Source of the DNA: Acidobacteriota bacterium
GTDB lineage: Bacteria; Acidobacteriota; Blastocatellia; Pyrinomonadales; Pyrinomonadaceae
DNA: 64,000 nt
NCBI GenBank assembly: GCA_019242475.1
Contig: JAFAVK010000138.1
Location: forward strand, 19,005 to 83,004
Reading direction: 5' to 3'
Shown piece after piece: positions 17,836 through 26,862 of this stretch. Position 1 is the stretch's first letter, and each line of letters starts with the position of its first letter. Under the pieces are notes generated by a model that did no database searches, was not told the DNA's origin, and saw only the letters and a list, made by a program, of their open reading frames with translations. The position numbers were made by a program, and so were the translations under genes.

Positions 17836-20550
17836 TCAAAACTCCTCCGCGCTGTTCTCCTGCAAGTCGTCCCAGTGGTTGACGGTCTCGAAGGCGCGTG
17901 CGAGGACGGGGCGGGGACGCGCGCCGTCGGCCGCGCCGATGAAGCCTTCGCGTTCGAGCCCGTCGAGGATGGCGGCCGCGCGGCCGTAGCCGATGCGCAG
18001 GCGGCGTTGCAGGACGGAGGTCGAGGCGCGCTTCATCTCGCAGCAGATGCGGAGCGCCTGCTCGAACAGCTCGTCGCGCTCGCCCGAGCCGCCCTCGCCG
18101 TTCGCGGATTCCTCGTCAGACTGCGTGATGGTCTCGTCGTAGACGGGCGCGCCGCCCTGCGTCTTGATGTGCGCGACGATCTTGGCGACCTCGTTCTCGT
18201 CGAGGTAGGCGCCGTGGACGCGCAGCAGCCGCGAGGTGCCCGGCGGGAGGAAGAGCATGTCGCCGCGGCCGAGCAGTTGCTCGGCGCCGTTGGCGTCGAT
18301 GATGGTGCGCGAGTCAACCTTCTGCGAGACGCGGAAGGCGATGCGCGAGGGGAAGTTCGCCTTAATCAAGCCGGTGATGACATCGACCGAGGGGCGCTGC
18401 GTGGCGAGGACGAGGTGGATGCCGACGGCGCGCGCCATCTGCGCGAGGCGGGTGATGGCCTCCTCCACGTCGGCGCCGCAGGTCATCATCAGGTCGGCCA
18501 GCTCGTCGATGATGATGACGATGTAGGGCAGCTTCTTGTGCGGCTGCCCCTCGTCGTCGTAGTCGAGCACGTCGTTGCGGCGCTCCGCCTCCGTGTTGTA
18601 GCCGTCGATGTTGCGCACGCCCCACTGCGCGAGCTGCTTGTAACGCTGCTCCATCTGCGCGACGGCCCACTTCAGGGCATTCGCCGCCTTCTTCGGCTCG
18701 GTGATGATGGGCGTGGCGAGGTGCGGGATGTCCGCGTAGAGGCCCAACTCAAGCCGCTTCGGGTCGATCATGATGAACTTCACCTCGTCGGGCCGCGCCT
18801 TATAAAGAATCGAGACGACGAGCGAGTTCAGGCAGACGGACTTGCCCGTGCCGGTCGCGCCGGCGATGAGCAGGTGCGGCATGCGCGTGAGGTCGGCCGT
18901 GTAGTTGATGCCGTCGATGGTCTTGCCGAGCGCGAGCGTGAGTTTCGACTCCGACTCGCGGAACTGGCGCGACTCAAGCACCTCGCGCATGAAGATGGTC
19001 TCGCGCTCGGGGTTCGGCACCTCGATGCCGACGTGCGGCTTGCCGGGCAGGCGGTCGATGCGGATGGACTCCGCTTCGAGCGCGATGCAGAGGTCGTCCA
19101 CGAGCCCCGTGACGCGCGAATACTTGACGCCGGGGTCTGGCTTGAACTCGTAGGTGGTGACGACCGGGCCGGGGCAGATGTGCTTGATCTGCCCCGTCAC
19201 GTTGAACTCCTTGCACTTCTCCGCGACGCGCTGCGCGATCTGGAGCAGCTCCTCGTCGGCCTGCTCGCGGCGCGGCGGCGCGGGGTTGAGGTACTCCGGC
19301 GCGGGGTAGACGTAGTCGAGCATCGCCGCGGCCACGGCCTTCGTGGGGCGCGCGGGCGCGTGCGCCGTCTCCCGCACGGTCGGCGGCGTGTTGCGCTCGA
19401 AGGGCATCTCCTCCGACTCGTCGCCCGGCTCGGTGCGGACGACGGCCGCGGTGGACATCATCTCGGTCACGTCGGGCGCTACGGGTCGCGCGGCGGGCCT
19501 GCGCGGCGCGGACTCCTCCGCGGCCTCCGCCGAGGCGGAGACGCGGCGCGCAGTCGTCACCTCGGCCCCGTCGCGCTCCTTCCTGCGGGTCGCGGCGGGC
19601 GGCGGCGTGTCGGAGGCGGGCTGGATGGTGATTGAGGCCAGCTCGGCCTCGGCCTGCGCGAGCTGCGCGCGTATCTCATCCTCGCGCGTGGGCTTCTCTC
19701 CGACCGTGGCGGCGGCCGCGGCGTTCCGCTTGATGGCGGCGGCGGGGCCGGGCTCGGCCTTGGCGCCGCGTTTGGGCGTGCTCGTCGTCGCGCCCCAGTC
19801 GGCGGCCGCGGCGGCAGCAGCGTTCGCGGCCGCCTGCGCGGCGGCCTGCTCCTCCGCCTCGCGCGCGGCGACGGACGCACGCCGCTCTTCGGCGCGCGCG
19901 AGCGCCTGCTGGCGGCGCGCGGCGCGCCACGCCTGGAAGCGCTCGAAGGTCTTGCGGAAGGTGCCCGAGGGGTTCATGACCGCCGCCGCGGTGCGCTCGT
20001 AGGCGGAGACGAAGGAGAAGTTGGTGGCGAGCAGGAGCCCGACCGCGGCCGCGGCCGCGAGCAACACGGTCGCGCCCACCGTGTTGAGCACGCCCTTCAG
20101 GCTCTCGGCGACGAGGACGCCGACGAAGCCGCCCGCGTTGAAGCTGCGGTCGAAGAGCGGCTCCGAGACGTAGAGCGCGAGCAGCGACGCGGCGGCGAGC
20201 GTGAGCGCCGCCAGGCCGATGACGCGCGAGAGGGGCGCGTGAATCCTGCGGGTACGAAAACGCCGCCACGCGGCGGCGACCAGGAGCAGCGGCAGCAGCG
20301 CGGCGGCCAGCCCGAACGTCTGGAAGAGCGCCGCGGCGACGTTCGCCCCGACGCTTCCCGTCCAGTTGCGCGCGCCCGCCGCCCCGGCCGAGACCCACGA
20401 GGGGTCGTTCGGGCTGTACGAGACGAGGCAGAGCGTCATCAGCGCGCTCAGCGCGAACAGCGCGATGGCGACGATCTCGTTGCGCCGCGTGTTGCGCGGC
20501 GCGGCGGTGCCGCCCGCCTTCAACCGCGCTTCAATCTGTGCAGTTGCCAT
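17836..20550 (-). CDS. ftsK: DNA translocase FtsK/SpoIIIE
   Basis: 904 residues. Four or so N-terminal membrane helices (about 28-190) anchor it at the division septum. A long Ala/Glu/Arg- and Pro-rich linker (about 200-420) follows, then the alpha/beta motor: FtsK_alpha near 440-540, Walker A GATGTGKS near 560, Walker B VIIIDELADLM near 680. The C-terminal winged-helix gamma domain (ICCEMKRASTSVLQRRLRIGYGRAA, parts: MKRASTSVLQRRL, IGYGRAAAILD) reads KOPS-type polarity sequences. It pumps chromosome DNA and activates XerCD at dif during division. It is the last gene of a minus-strand run with prfB and lnt and ends in a heptamer-type palindrome. Confidence 0.95.
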   Translation of the reverse strand: MATAQIEARLKAGGTAAPRNTRRNEIVAIALFALSALMTLCLVSYSPNDPSWVSAGAAGARNWTGSVGANVAAALFQTFGLAAALLPLLLVAAAWRRFRTRRIHAPLSRVIGLAALTLAAASLLALYVSEPLFDRSFNAGGFVGVLVAESLKGVLNTVGATVLLAAAAAVGLLLATNFSFVSAYERTAAAVMNPSGTFRKTFERFQAWRAARRQQALARAEERRASVAAREAEEQAAAQAAANAAAAAAADWGATTSTPKRGAKAEPGPAAAIKRNAAAAATVGEKPTREDEIRAQLAQAEAELASITIQPASDTPPPAATRRKERDGAEVTTARRVSASAEAAEESAPRRPAARPVAPDVTEMMSTAAVVRTEPGDESEEMPFERNTPPTVRETAHAPARPTKAVAAAMLDYVYPAPEYLNPAPPRREQADEELLQIAQRVAEKCKEFNVTGQIKHICPGPVVTTYEFKPDPGVKYSRVTGLVDDLCIALEAESIRIDRLPGKPHVGIEVPNPERETIFMREVLESRQFRESESKLTLALGKTIDGINYTADLTRMPHLLIAGATGTGKSVCLNSLVVSILYKARPDEVKFIMIDPKRLELGLYADIPHLATPIITEPKKAANALKWAVAQMEQRYKQLAQWGVRNIDGYNTEAERRNDVLDYDDEGQPHKKLPYIVIIIDELADLMMTCGADVEEAITRLAQMARAVGIHLVLATQRPSVDVITGLIKANFPSRIAFRVSQKVDSRTIIDANGAEQLLGRGDMLFLPPGTSRLLRVHGAYLDENEVAKIVAHIKTQGGAPVYDETITQSDEESANGEGGSGERDELFEQALRICCEMKRASTSVLQRRLRIGYGRAAAILDGLEREGFIGAADGARPRPVLARAFETVNHWDDLQENSAEEF

Positions 20551-20583
20551 TGCTCACTCCGGTTTTCACGCGCGCCGACGCCC

Positions 20584-21060
20584 TCAGTCGCAGCATTCCT
20601 TGAAGACGGTACAATACCACCGTCGGTCTTCGCGGAACTCGAAGACGGCGTACCACGCGATGCGTCCGCTCACTACGTTGACGCGTTTGTTGATTGCCGG
20701 GGGGGCAACACGTTGCGGCGTGCCGTTGTGAGAGCCCAACCGGCCCTCGCCCGGAACGGCACCGCCGCGCAGGAGCCTTTCGAAAACCTTCCAGCCGCGG
20801 CCGCGACTTTCGTCCCAACGCCCGAAGGCTTCGTCGCGCGAGTCGCCGTCGCCGTCGTCATCACCGCCGTCGTCCGAGTAGTCGAACTCGGCGGGCATCA
20901 TCCTCCTGAGCGCTTCGCGGTCGCGCCTCCTCACGGCGCCGCGGAAGGCTGCGTAGAAGGAGGGCCACGCGCGGTCGGCCTCGGCCTTCTTCGCCGCCGC
21001 GGCGTCCGCCCGGGGCGCGGGCGCTGTCAAGAGCAGGAGGAGGATAACCGAAAGTCTCAT
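20584..21060 (-). CDS. Small exported protein of unknown function
   Basis: 158 residues. The N-terminus (RLSVILLLLLTAPAPRADA) is a clear signal peptide. The mature part begins with a helix (WPSFYAAFRGAVRRRDREALRRMM), followed by an Asp/Gly-rich stretch (residues about 58-75) and a beta-rich C-terminus (RIAWYAVFEFREDRRWYCTVF). The helix-plus-sheet pattern resembles NTF2/SnoaL-like exported domains, but this is weak. It lies between prfB and ftsK with gaps of about 35 bases, so it is probably in the same transcript. Ends in two Cys (KECCD). Confidence 0.65.
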   Translation of the reverse strand: MRLSVILLLLLTAPAPRADAAAAKKAEADRAWPSFYAAFRGAVRRRDREALRRMMPAEFDYSDDGGDDDGDGDSRDEAFGRWDESRGRGWKVFERLLRGGAVPGEGRLGSHNGTPQRVAPPAINKRVNVVSGRIAWYAVFEFREDRRWYCTVFKECCD

Positions 21061-21096
21061 CCTCTTTCCACGAGAAACATCCGGCCGCTCAAAGTT

Positions 21097-22219
21097 TCAA
21101 GCCGCGCGGCGCGCGAGCAGGTACGCCTTGATGAAGTCGTCGATGTCGCCGTTGAGCACGGCGTCCACGTCGCCGCGCTCGACCTTGGTGCGCGCGTCCT
21201 TGACCATGCGGTAGGGCGCGAGCACGTAGTTGCGGATCTGCGAGCCGAAGGAGATGTCGGCCTTGTTCGCTTCGAGCGCGGCCGTCTCGGCCCGGCGCTT
21301 CTCAAGCTCCAACTCGTAAAGCCGTGAGCGCAAGACCTGCATCGCCACCGCGCGGTTCTGGTGCTGCGAGCGCTGGTTCTGGCACGCGACGACGATGCCC
21401 GTCGGCAGGTGCGTGATGCGCACGGCCGAGTCGGTCGTGTTGATGTGCTGGCCGCCCGCGCCGGTCGAGCGGTAGGTGTCAACCCGCAAGTCCTTCTCGT
21501 TGATCTCGACCTCGATGTTCTCGTCGATCTCCGGCGAGACGAAGAGCGAGGCGAAAGAGGTCTCGCGCGTGCCCGTGCCGAAGGGCGAGATGCGGACGAG
21601 GCGGTGGACGCCGGCCTCGGCCGAGAGCAGCCCGTAGGCGTATTCGCCCTCGACGCGGAAGGTCGCGCTCTTGATGCCGGCCTCCTGCCCCGGTTGCAAA
21701 TCGAGCACCTCGGCCTTGAAGCCGCGCCGCTCGGCCCACTTCAGGTACATCTTCAAAAGCATCTCGGCCCAGTCCTGCGCGTCGGTGCCGCCCGCGCCCG
21801 ATTGGATGGAGCAGATGGCGTTGAGCGCGTCGTGCTGGCCCGAGAGCAGCATCTCAGTCTCGGCCTCGGAGACTTCCAGTTCGAGCCGCTCGACCAGCGC
21901 GCGCAGCTCCTTCGCGCTCCCCTCGTCCTCGGCCGCGAATTCAAAGAGCACCTCGGCGTCGGCGACCGATGACTCGAACCCTTCCTGCCTTTTGACAACG
22001 CGCTCGATGCGGCTGCGTTGTTGCAAGACCTTCTGCGCGTTCTCCTGGTCGTTCCAGAAGTCGGGCTCCGACGCGCGCGCTTCGAGCCTTCCCAACTCCT
22101 CGCGCTTCGCCGCTACATCAAAGAAACCTCCCGAGCTGTTCGACGCGCGTGCGCAGCCCGTCGGCGCGCAGGCGCAAGTCCCGGTCTTCGCTGTCACTCA
22201 ACTGCAAAGCTCTCGACAT
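21097..22219 (-). CDS. prfB: Peptide chain release factor 2, made by programmed +1 frameshift
   Basis: Release factor for UGA and UAA stops. The gene starts at ATG 22219 (after GGGAGGTTGA) and encodes 33 residues ending ...QLGRFL, then meets an in-frame UGA (22118-22120). The classic RF2 autoregulatory site is present: internal Shine-Dalgarno GGGAGG (22127-22132), a 3-base spacer, CTT (22121-22123), TGA. A +1 shift at CTT joins to DVAAKREELGRLEAR and gives a full-length product of about 373 residues. Further landmarks: the GGQ peptide-release motif (STGAGGQHINTTDSAV, near residue 245) and SPF in the stop-recognition region (RISPFG). When RF2 is scarce the ribosome pauses at UGA and shifts frame, raising RF2. 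Confidence 0.95.
22118..22132 (-). promoter_or_regulatory. prfB programmed frameshift site
   Basis: On the minus strand the site reads GGGAGG TTT CTT TGA T: Shine-Dalgarno-like GGGAGG, exactly three bases, slippery CTT, then UGA. Spacing matches the E. coli prfB site. Codons before and after are in different frames, and joining them restores the RF2 domain 1 sequence. Confidence 0.93.
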
Positions 22220-22241
22220 TCAACCTCCCGACGATCTCACC

Positions 22242-23864
22242 TTAAAATTGTTGAAGCTTCCTTCTTCTCCTGAATGTCAGCGCGACGCACGCGAGGCCCA
22301 GGAGGGAGCAGGCGGCGGCGAACGCGTCGCCGTGCTCGACGTAAAAACTCCTCCCGCCAACGGAGCGCGCGACCGGCCACGCGCGCACGGCCTCGACGAA
22401 CCTGCCGGTCTCGTCAGAGACCGCACCGCGCTCGTCGATGCGCGCGCCCACCCCCGTGTTGGTGACGCGCAGGAGCGGACGGCCGGTCTCGACCGCGCGG
22501 AAGACGGCGTTCGAGAGGTGCTGCCTCAGGATCGACGTGTTGCCCTGGTACGCGTCGTTCGTCATCTCGATGAGCACGTCCGCGCCCTCGAGCGTGAGCC
22601 GGCGCGTGATATCGGGGTACGCCGACTCAAGGCAGATGAAAGCGCCCGCGCGCGGCGCCCCCTCGTTCGGGCCTAACGGAATCAGCGTGTAGTGCTCGCC
22701 CGGCGTGAAGTCGCCGACGACGCCGCTGAGCATCCCCGCGCCGGGCAACCAGCGCGGCAGCGGCACGTACTCGCCGAACGGCATCAGGCGAATCTTATCA
22801 TACTGCGCGGCGGGCAGACCTTTTTCGTTCACGAGCACCGCCGCGTTGTAGCCGCCCCCGCCCGTCGCCGGCTCAAGCGAGTTGAAGAGCAGGGAGACGC
22901 GCCGGCTGCCGACGTACTGCGTCAACTCCTCGCGGAACTTTCGATCCCGGTCGAGCGAGAAGTTCATCGGCGACTCGGGCCAGACCACGACCCGCGGCCT
23001 CTCATCGTCAGGCGCGCCGGCCGCGCGCAGTCCCTCGTCGCTCAGCTCGAAGTGCCGGCGGCGGAGCGCGTCGTATTCGTCTTCACTTCGTTCGAAGTCC
23101 GGGATGACGTTCGGCTGCACGGCGACGACGAGCGCGGACGGCGCGCGCTCAGTCCCCGGCACTCTCGTCAACGACGCGCCGTAGACGGCCAGCGCCACGC
23201 ACGCGGCCGCGGCGAGCGAGACGAGCGCGCCGCTCACGCTCCTCTTAACCAGGGCGTAAGCGACGGCGGCGTTAAAGGCCACGACGAGGAAACTCACGGC
23301 GTAGACGCCGCCGAAGCGCGCCGACTGGATGAGCGCGGGCTCGAACGCCTGCGAGTAGCCGACGGCGTTCCAGAGCTGCCCGATGACGCCGAGCCTCGCC
23401 CACTCGCACGCGACCCACAGAGCGGGCGCGAGCAGGAGCGCGGCCGCTCCAAACCGCGCGCACAGGCGCGACACCCCAAGCGCGGCGAGGGCGGGGAAGA
23501 TGCCGCCCGCCGCGGCCGGTGGCAGCAGAAGCAAGTAGGCCAGCGGCGCGGGTATCCCCGCGTAACGGATCATCGGGTAGGTCAGCCAGTGGCAGGAGAC
23601 GTAAAAGAAGATCGTCCCGGCGAGCCAGCCCGAGAGGAAAGACTGAACCGGGCGCGGCCTGCGTGCGACGTTGAAGAGCAGCGGGACGAGCGCGACCCAC
23701 GCGAGCGGCCACGCGCCGAAGTCAGGGAAGGCGAAGACGAGGAGGAGTGCGGAGGCGATGGCGCAGATGATTTCGGCCGGCGCCGGCGTGAGGGCGCGTG
23801 CGCGCCGAAGCCGTTGGCTCCCGCGCGCACGCGCCCCCGCGTCAGTTGAAGTCGTCTCCCGCAC
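22242..23864 (-). CDS. lnt: Apolipoprotein N-acyltransferase
   Basis: Adds the third acyl chain to the N-terminal Cys of lipoproteins at the periplasmic face of the inner membrane. 540 residues, with about six membrane helices in the first 230 and a nitrilase domain after that. The Glu-Lys-Cys triad is visible: E in VVVWPESPMNF (near 290), K in YDKIRLMPFGEYVPL (near 355) and C in AFICLESAYPD (near 410). It starts at GTG, since no ATG fits upstream of the first helix. prfB starts 22 bases after its stop, so they are cotranscribed. Its presence argues for a diderm organism. Confidence 0.93.
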   Translation of the reverse strand: MRETTSTDAGARARGSQRLRRARALTPAPAEIICAIASALLLVFAFPDFGAWPLAWVALVPLLFNVARRPRPVQSFLSGWLAGTIFFYVSCHWLTYPMIRYAGIPAPLAYLLLLPPAAAGGIFPALAALGVSRLCARFGAAALLLAPALWVACEWARLGVIGQLWNAVGYSQAFEPALIQSARFGGVYAVSFLVVAFNAAVAYALVKRSVSGALVSLAAAACVALAVYGASLTRVPGTERAPSALVVAVQPNVIPDFERSEDEYDALRRRHFELSDEGLRAAGAPDDERPRVVVWPESPMNFSLDRDRKFREELTQYVGSRRVSLLFNSLEPATGGGGYNAAVLVNEKGLPAAQYDKIRLMPFGEYVPLPRWLPGAGMLSGVVGDFTPGEHYTLIPLGPNEGAPRAGAFICLESAYPDITRRLTLEGADVLIEMTNDAYQGNTSILRQHLSNAVFRAVETGRPLLRVTNTGVGARIDERGAVSDETGRFVEAVRAWPVARSVGGRSFYVEHGDAFAAACSLLGLACVALTFRRRRKLQQF

Positions 23865-24330
23865 GCCGCGAGTTTAGCAGAGGCTTTGACGCGCGTCACC
23901 GCGTTCGGGCTCCGCCGCAGGACGTTAAACGTGATGCGAAAAATTTTCTGAAATGGGTAAAGCGCTGCGGCAAATCGTCGGGAGTCGGCGGTCAGAACGA
24001 CGTAAAACGTCACCCCTCTGGTGACAATTTTTGTCGAAATGACATGTGCGCGTATCCCCCTGTTGCCGTCGAGTGACAGCGGGCGGGGCTGCGGTTGACA
24101 GCCTGTCGCCGCGGGTTGACAGTCCCGACCGTGCGGAAAAACGCGGGGAATTTCGAGTCCGGGAAAAGTTTGCCCCAAAAGCGAGAGAACCCGGCCGGGA
24201 GGCCAGGTTCTTGATAGGTAGGAGATTTGTAGGGACGCTCGGCGGGCGGCTGGCGTAGCGGCAGGCCACGCTCAGAGAAGTGATGGCGGCGGGGTCACGG
24301 TTTAACTTCCTCCGTGCTTGCCGACATTCT
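23865..24330. other. 466-bp intergenic region with no supportable gene
   Basis: Lies between the starts of the lnt operon and the end of the NfeD-like gene (both minus). It holds a small hairpin (24009-24025, GTCACC/GGTGAC followed by T5 on the plus strand) and two copies of GGTTGACAG (about 24092 and 24114). Open frames here lack homology that I can recognise and a ribosome site. It probably contains the promoter of lnt-prfB-ftsK. Confidence 0.5.
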
Positions 24331-24702
24331 CTAAAGCAGTTCGCGTGCCACAGAGGAGGCCGCACCGGACTCTTCCAGGAAAGCCGCCCCCTCGTTTCTG
24401 GAAGACGGCCGCGCCCGTTCGAGCGGCTCGACCAACAGCACGCAGCCGCCCGCGCCGACCACCCGCACGTTCAAGCCGCCTCGTACGACCGCTTCTCCGC
24501 CGCGCGCGCGCGCGCGCCACAACTCGCCCTCGATTAACACGAACCCCTCCGGTTCAAGTGTGCGCTCGACCGACGCGACGCGCCCGACGAGGTTCAAGGG
24601 CAGGCGCGAATACTTCTGCTGTCGTGAGGCGTGGACGACGTAGGCCGCGAGCGCGACGGCGGGCGCCGAGAGTACGAGCAGAGAGATGACGAGCGCGCTC
24701 AT
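24331..24702 (-). CDS. NfeD-like OB-fold membrane protein
   Basis: About 123 residues from the ATG at 24702. One N-terminal membrane segment (SALVISLLVLSAPAVALAAYVV) is followed by a soluble beta-barrel that matches the NfeD C-terminal domain: GRVASVERTLEPEGFVLIEGELWRARA in parts (G-x-A, L-x-P-x-G-x-V-x-x-x-G-x-x-W-x-A) then VRVVGAGGCVLLVEPL. NfeD-like proteins usually partner with stomatin/SPFH proteins or membrane proteases in membrane quality control; no such partner is adjacent. The C-terminus beyond residue 95 is a divergent tail. It lies downstream of the TolB-like/TPR gene with a strong hairpin between them. Confidence 0.7.
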   Translation of the reverse strand: MSALVISLLVLSAPAVALAAYVVHASRQQKYSRLPLNLVGRVASVERTLEPEGFVLIEGELWRARARGGEAVVRGGLNVRVVGAGGCVLLVEPLERARPSSRNEGAAFLEESGAASSVARELL

Positions 24703-24734
24703 CTTCGTCAGGACGTGTGCGGAGTTAAAAGGGC

Positions 24735-24778
24735 GAGGGCGGCGGATGACAAGGTGCCTCTCGTCATCCGCCGCCCTC
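24735..24778. terminator. Strong hairpin between the TPR and NfeD-like genes
   Basis: Perfect 16-bp inverted repeat: 24735-24750 with 24763-24778, loop 12 bases. In the minus direction it follows the TPR gene stop (24809) and precedes the NfeD-like start, so it may terminate or attenuate between the two. An A-rich stretch with loose seven-base spacing (24784-24808) lies next to the TPR stop. Confidence 0.6.
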
Positions 24779-24808
24779 AATCGCAACTCAAAAATCTAAA
24801 GTCAAAAA

Positions 24809-26560
24809 TTACTTGATGCCGACTTGCAGCTCGCGCTGGAGGGCGATGGCCTCCTGGTTGTTCGGGTCGATCTGGACGGCGCTCTGCATGTAGGCGGTCG
24901 CCTGCGCGCGGTCACCGCGCTCAAGGAAGATGCGCCCGAGCAGGATGTGCGCGTCGATGAGCTTGTGCTCGGTGTCCCAGAAGATCGAAGCCTTGAGCTG
25001 GCTGATGGCCGGGGCCAGCTCGCCGCGGCGCATGTAGATGCGCCCCGTGAGCAGGTACGCCTCGGCGTTCATCGGCTCGACGCGGACGACGTTGCGCAGC
25101 TCCATCAGCGCCTCGTCGTCGTGGCCGGCCGTGTAGAGGTCGCGCGCTTTGGAGAGCAAGTCCTGCGCGCTCGCGCCCGGCGCGGGCGTCGCGGGCTGCT
25201 GCGAGGCCACGTAGTCGGCGTGGTCGAAGCTGCCGCTGAGGTGGACGGAGAGCTGCGAGACGGTCTGCGACTGCTCCCACTCGGTCTGCGCCTTGCCGTA
25301 GGAGGCGAGGAGCTTGCGCGCCTCGTTGTCGTTGGCGGCGGCGGCCTCGGCCTGGCCCGTCTTCTCCAGCATCTTGGCGAGGAGGAAGAGGGCCTCGGCG
25401 TGGCGCGGGCTCACCTTGACGACCGCGCGGAGCTGCTCGGCCGCCTCCGGGTACTTGCCCTCCAGCGCGAGCGCGTAGGCGTAGTTGTAGCGGACGGTCG
25501 GCCCCTCGCGCGAGTCCTCGGGCGCGCTCTCGACGGCGCGGCTGAGGAAGTTGGTCGCCTGCTTCAGAAGCGCCGCGCGCTTGTCGGGGTTCTTCTCGGC
25601 GATGGCCGCCTTGGTCGAGATGGCGCCGGCGTTGTTGTAGATGCTCGTCAAAGGGGCGCGGGTCGAGAGCGGGAGCAGCACGTCGAGCGCGCTCTGCAAC
25701 TCGCCCGCGCGCTCGTAGGCGAGCGCGGCGTAGAAGGCGGCCTCGGCGTAGTGCGCGTCCGCGGGCTGGAGCAGCGAGTAGTTCTCGGCCGCCTTCTTCC
25801 CGTCGCCCTGCGCGTAGAAGAGTTGCCCCAGCTCGAAGGCCGCCTGCTTGTAGACGGAGCCGGGGTTGGCCTTCTCATACTCGCGCATCGCGTTCTGTAG
25901 GTAGGCGGGCTTGTCGGGGTTGTTGTTCGGGAGCATCGCGCCCTTGACGTACGCCTCGAAAGCCTTGGGCGGCACCTTCGTCGCCTGCTCGACGATGAGG
26001 TTCTGCGAGAAGGGCAGCTTGTCGTCCTGCTCGTAGAGAATCTGGTAAGCGAGTTTGCCCTGCACGCTCTGGAGGTTCGTCAGCGCGTCGCCGAAGAAGA
26101 ACTCGTGGGTGGCCCAGCGGCCGTCGGCCATCTGCTTGCCGGCGATGCGCCCCTCGTTGACGCGGACGATGCGGGCGGAGCCGCGCACCTCCGCGACGGT
26201 CTTCTCGTCGCGCGGCGAGACCTCGTAGTTGCCGAGGACGACCATCGTCGCGCCCGCCTCCTGCGCGAGCTTGATCGCCGTGGCGCGCGAGGGGATGACC
26301 GTGAGCGGCAGCCGCAGGCGCGCGTAGGCCAGCTCGCGCGCGTCCGAGGAGACGACGCGCAGGCCGTGCGCGCCGAGCAGTTCCGAGAGCTGGTCGGCGA
26401 AACTCTCGCCGACCCAGTTGGCCTCGCGGTTCGAGGAAGTGTTCTCGAACGGGATGATGAGCACCACGTCGCTCAAGCCCTGCGCGTTGGCGCGCGCTGG
26501 CGCGAGCGCTGCGACGAGCGCGAGGACTGCGAGGAGGGCGGCGGCGGAGCGTCTGAACAT
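24809..26560 (-). CDS. Exported TolB/FlgO-like N-domain plus TPR repeat protein
   Basis: 583 residues from the ATG at 26560 (preceded by GGTGATTTCG); a longer upstream frame is less likely because the signal peptide (FRRSAAALLAVLALVAALAPARANA) would then be internal. Residues about 28-170 (VVLIIPFENTSSNREANWVGESFADQLSELL, in parts IIPFENTSSN and WVGESFADQL) resemble the TolB/FlgO/CsgG-like N-terminal domain. The rest holds at least eight TPR-like helix pairs, including a C-terminal block (AEAYLLTGRIYMRRGELAPAISQLK). Probably a periplasmic protein-interaction scaffold. Function unknown; architecture is common in Acidobacteriota. Confidence 0.8.
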   Translation of the reverse strand: MFRRSAAALLAVLALVAALAPARANAQGLSDVVLIIPFENTSSNREANWVGESFADQLSELLGAHGLRVVSSDARELAYARLRLPLTVIPSRATAIKLAQEAGATMVVLGNYEVSPRDEKTVAEVRGSARIVRVNEGRIAGKQMADGRWATHEFFFGDALTNLQSVQGKLAYQILYEQDDKLPFSQNLIVEQATKVPPKAFEAYVKGAMLPNNNPDKPAYLQNAMREYEKANPGSVYKQAAFELGQLFYAQGDGKKAAENYSLLQPADAHYAEAAFYAALAYERAGELQSALDVLLPLSTRAPLTSIYNNAGAISTKAAIAEKNPDKRAALLKQATNFLSRAVESAPEDSREGPTVRYNYAYALALEGKYPEAAEQLRAVVKVSPRHAEALFLLAKMLEKTGQAEAAAANDNEARKLLASYGKAQTEWEQSQTVSQLSVHLSGSFDHADYVASQQPATPAPGASAQDLLSKARDLYTAGHDDEALMELRNVVRVEPMNAEAYLLTGRIYMRRGELAPAISQLKASIFWDTEHKLIDAHILLGRIFLERGDRAQATAYMQSAVQIDPNNQEAIALQRELQVGIK

Positions 26561-26862
26561 CGAAATCACCTTAAAGTCTACAAAAGCGAGAGGCCGTCGG
26601 CGCTCCCGGTTAAAAACCCACGGCGTCGGCGGCCTCGCTCGAATGCACACCCGAAGGAGCGTCCCGGAAAACGCCCGCGCTCAACCGTCGGGTCTAAGAA
26701 TCGGACGGCGACAATTCTACAGCAAACGCCTCAACCTCAAAAGCGCGCGGGGCGGCCGGGAAGTCTCCGGAGGCCGGAAATGTCCCGCCGGAGTTAGACG
26801 CGCGGGGCGGCCCGTCGGTTGACCGCCCGAACTCATTTCACGCCCGCGCGGGGGCGCCGTTC
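26561..26862. other. 302-bp intergenic region with inverted and direct repeats
   Basis: No gene seen. Contains an imperfect inverted repeat (GCGAGAGGCCGTCG near 26585 with CGGCGGCCTCGCTCG near 26627) and a 14-bp direct repeat CGCGCGGGGCGGCC at 26744-26757 and 26799-26812. It should hold the terminator of the PAS-STAS gene and the promoter of the TolB-like/TPR gene. Confidence 0.45.

Noticed and set aside
24046..24258. 70-codon plus-strand frame in the spacer before lnt
   Set aside because: No ribosome site or recognisable features; spacer-like composition.
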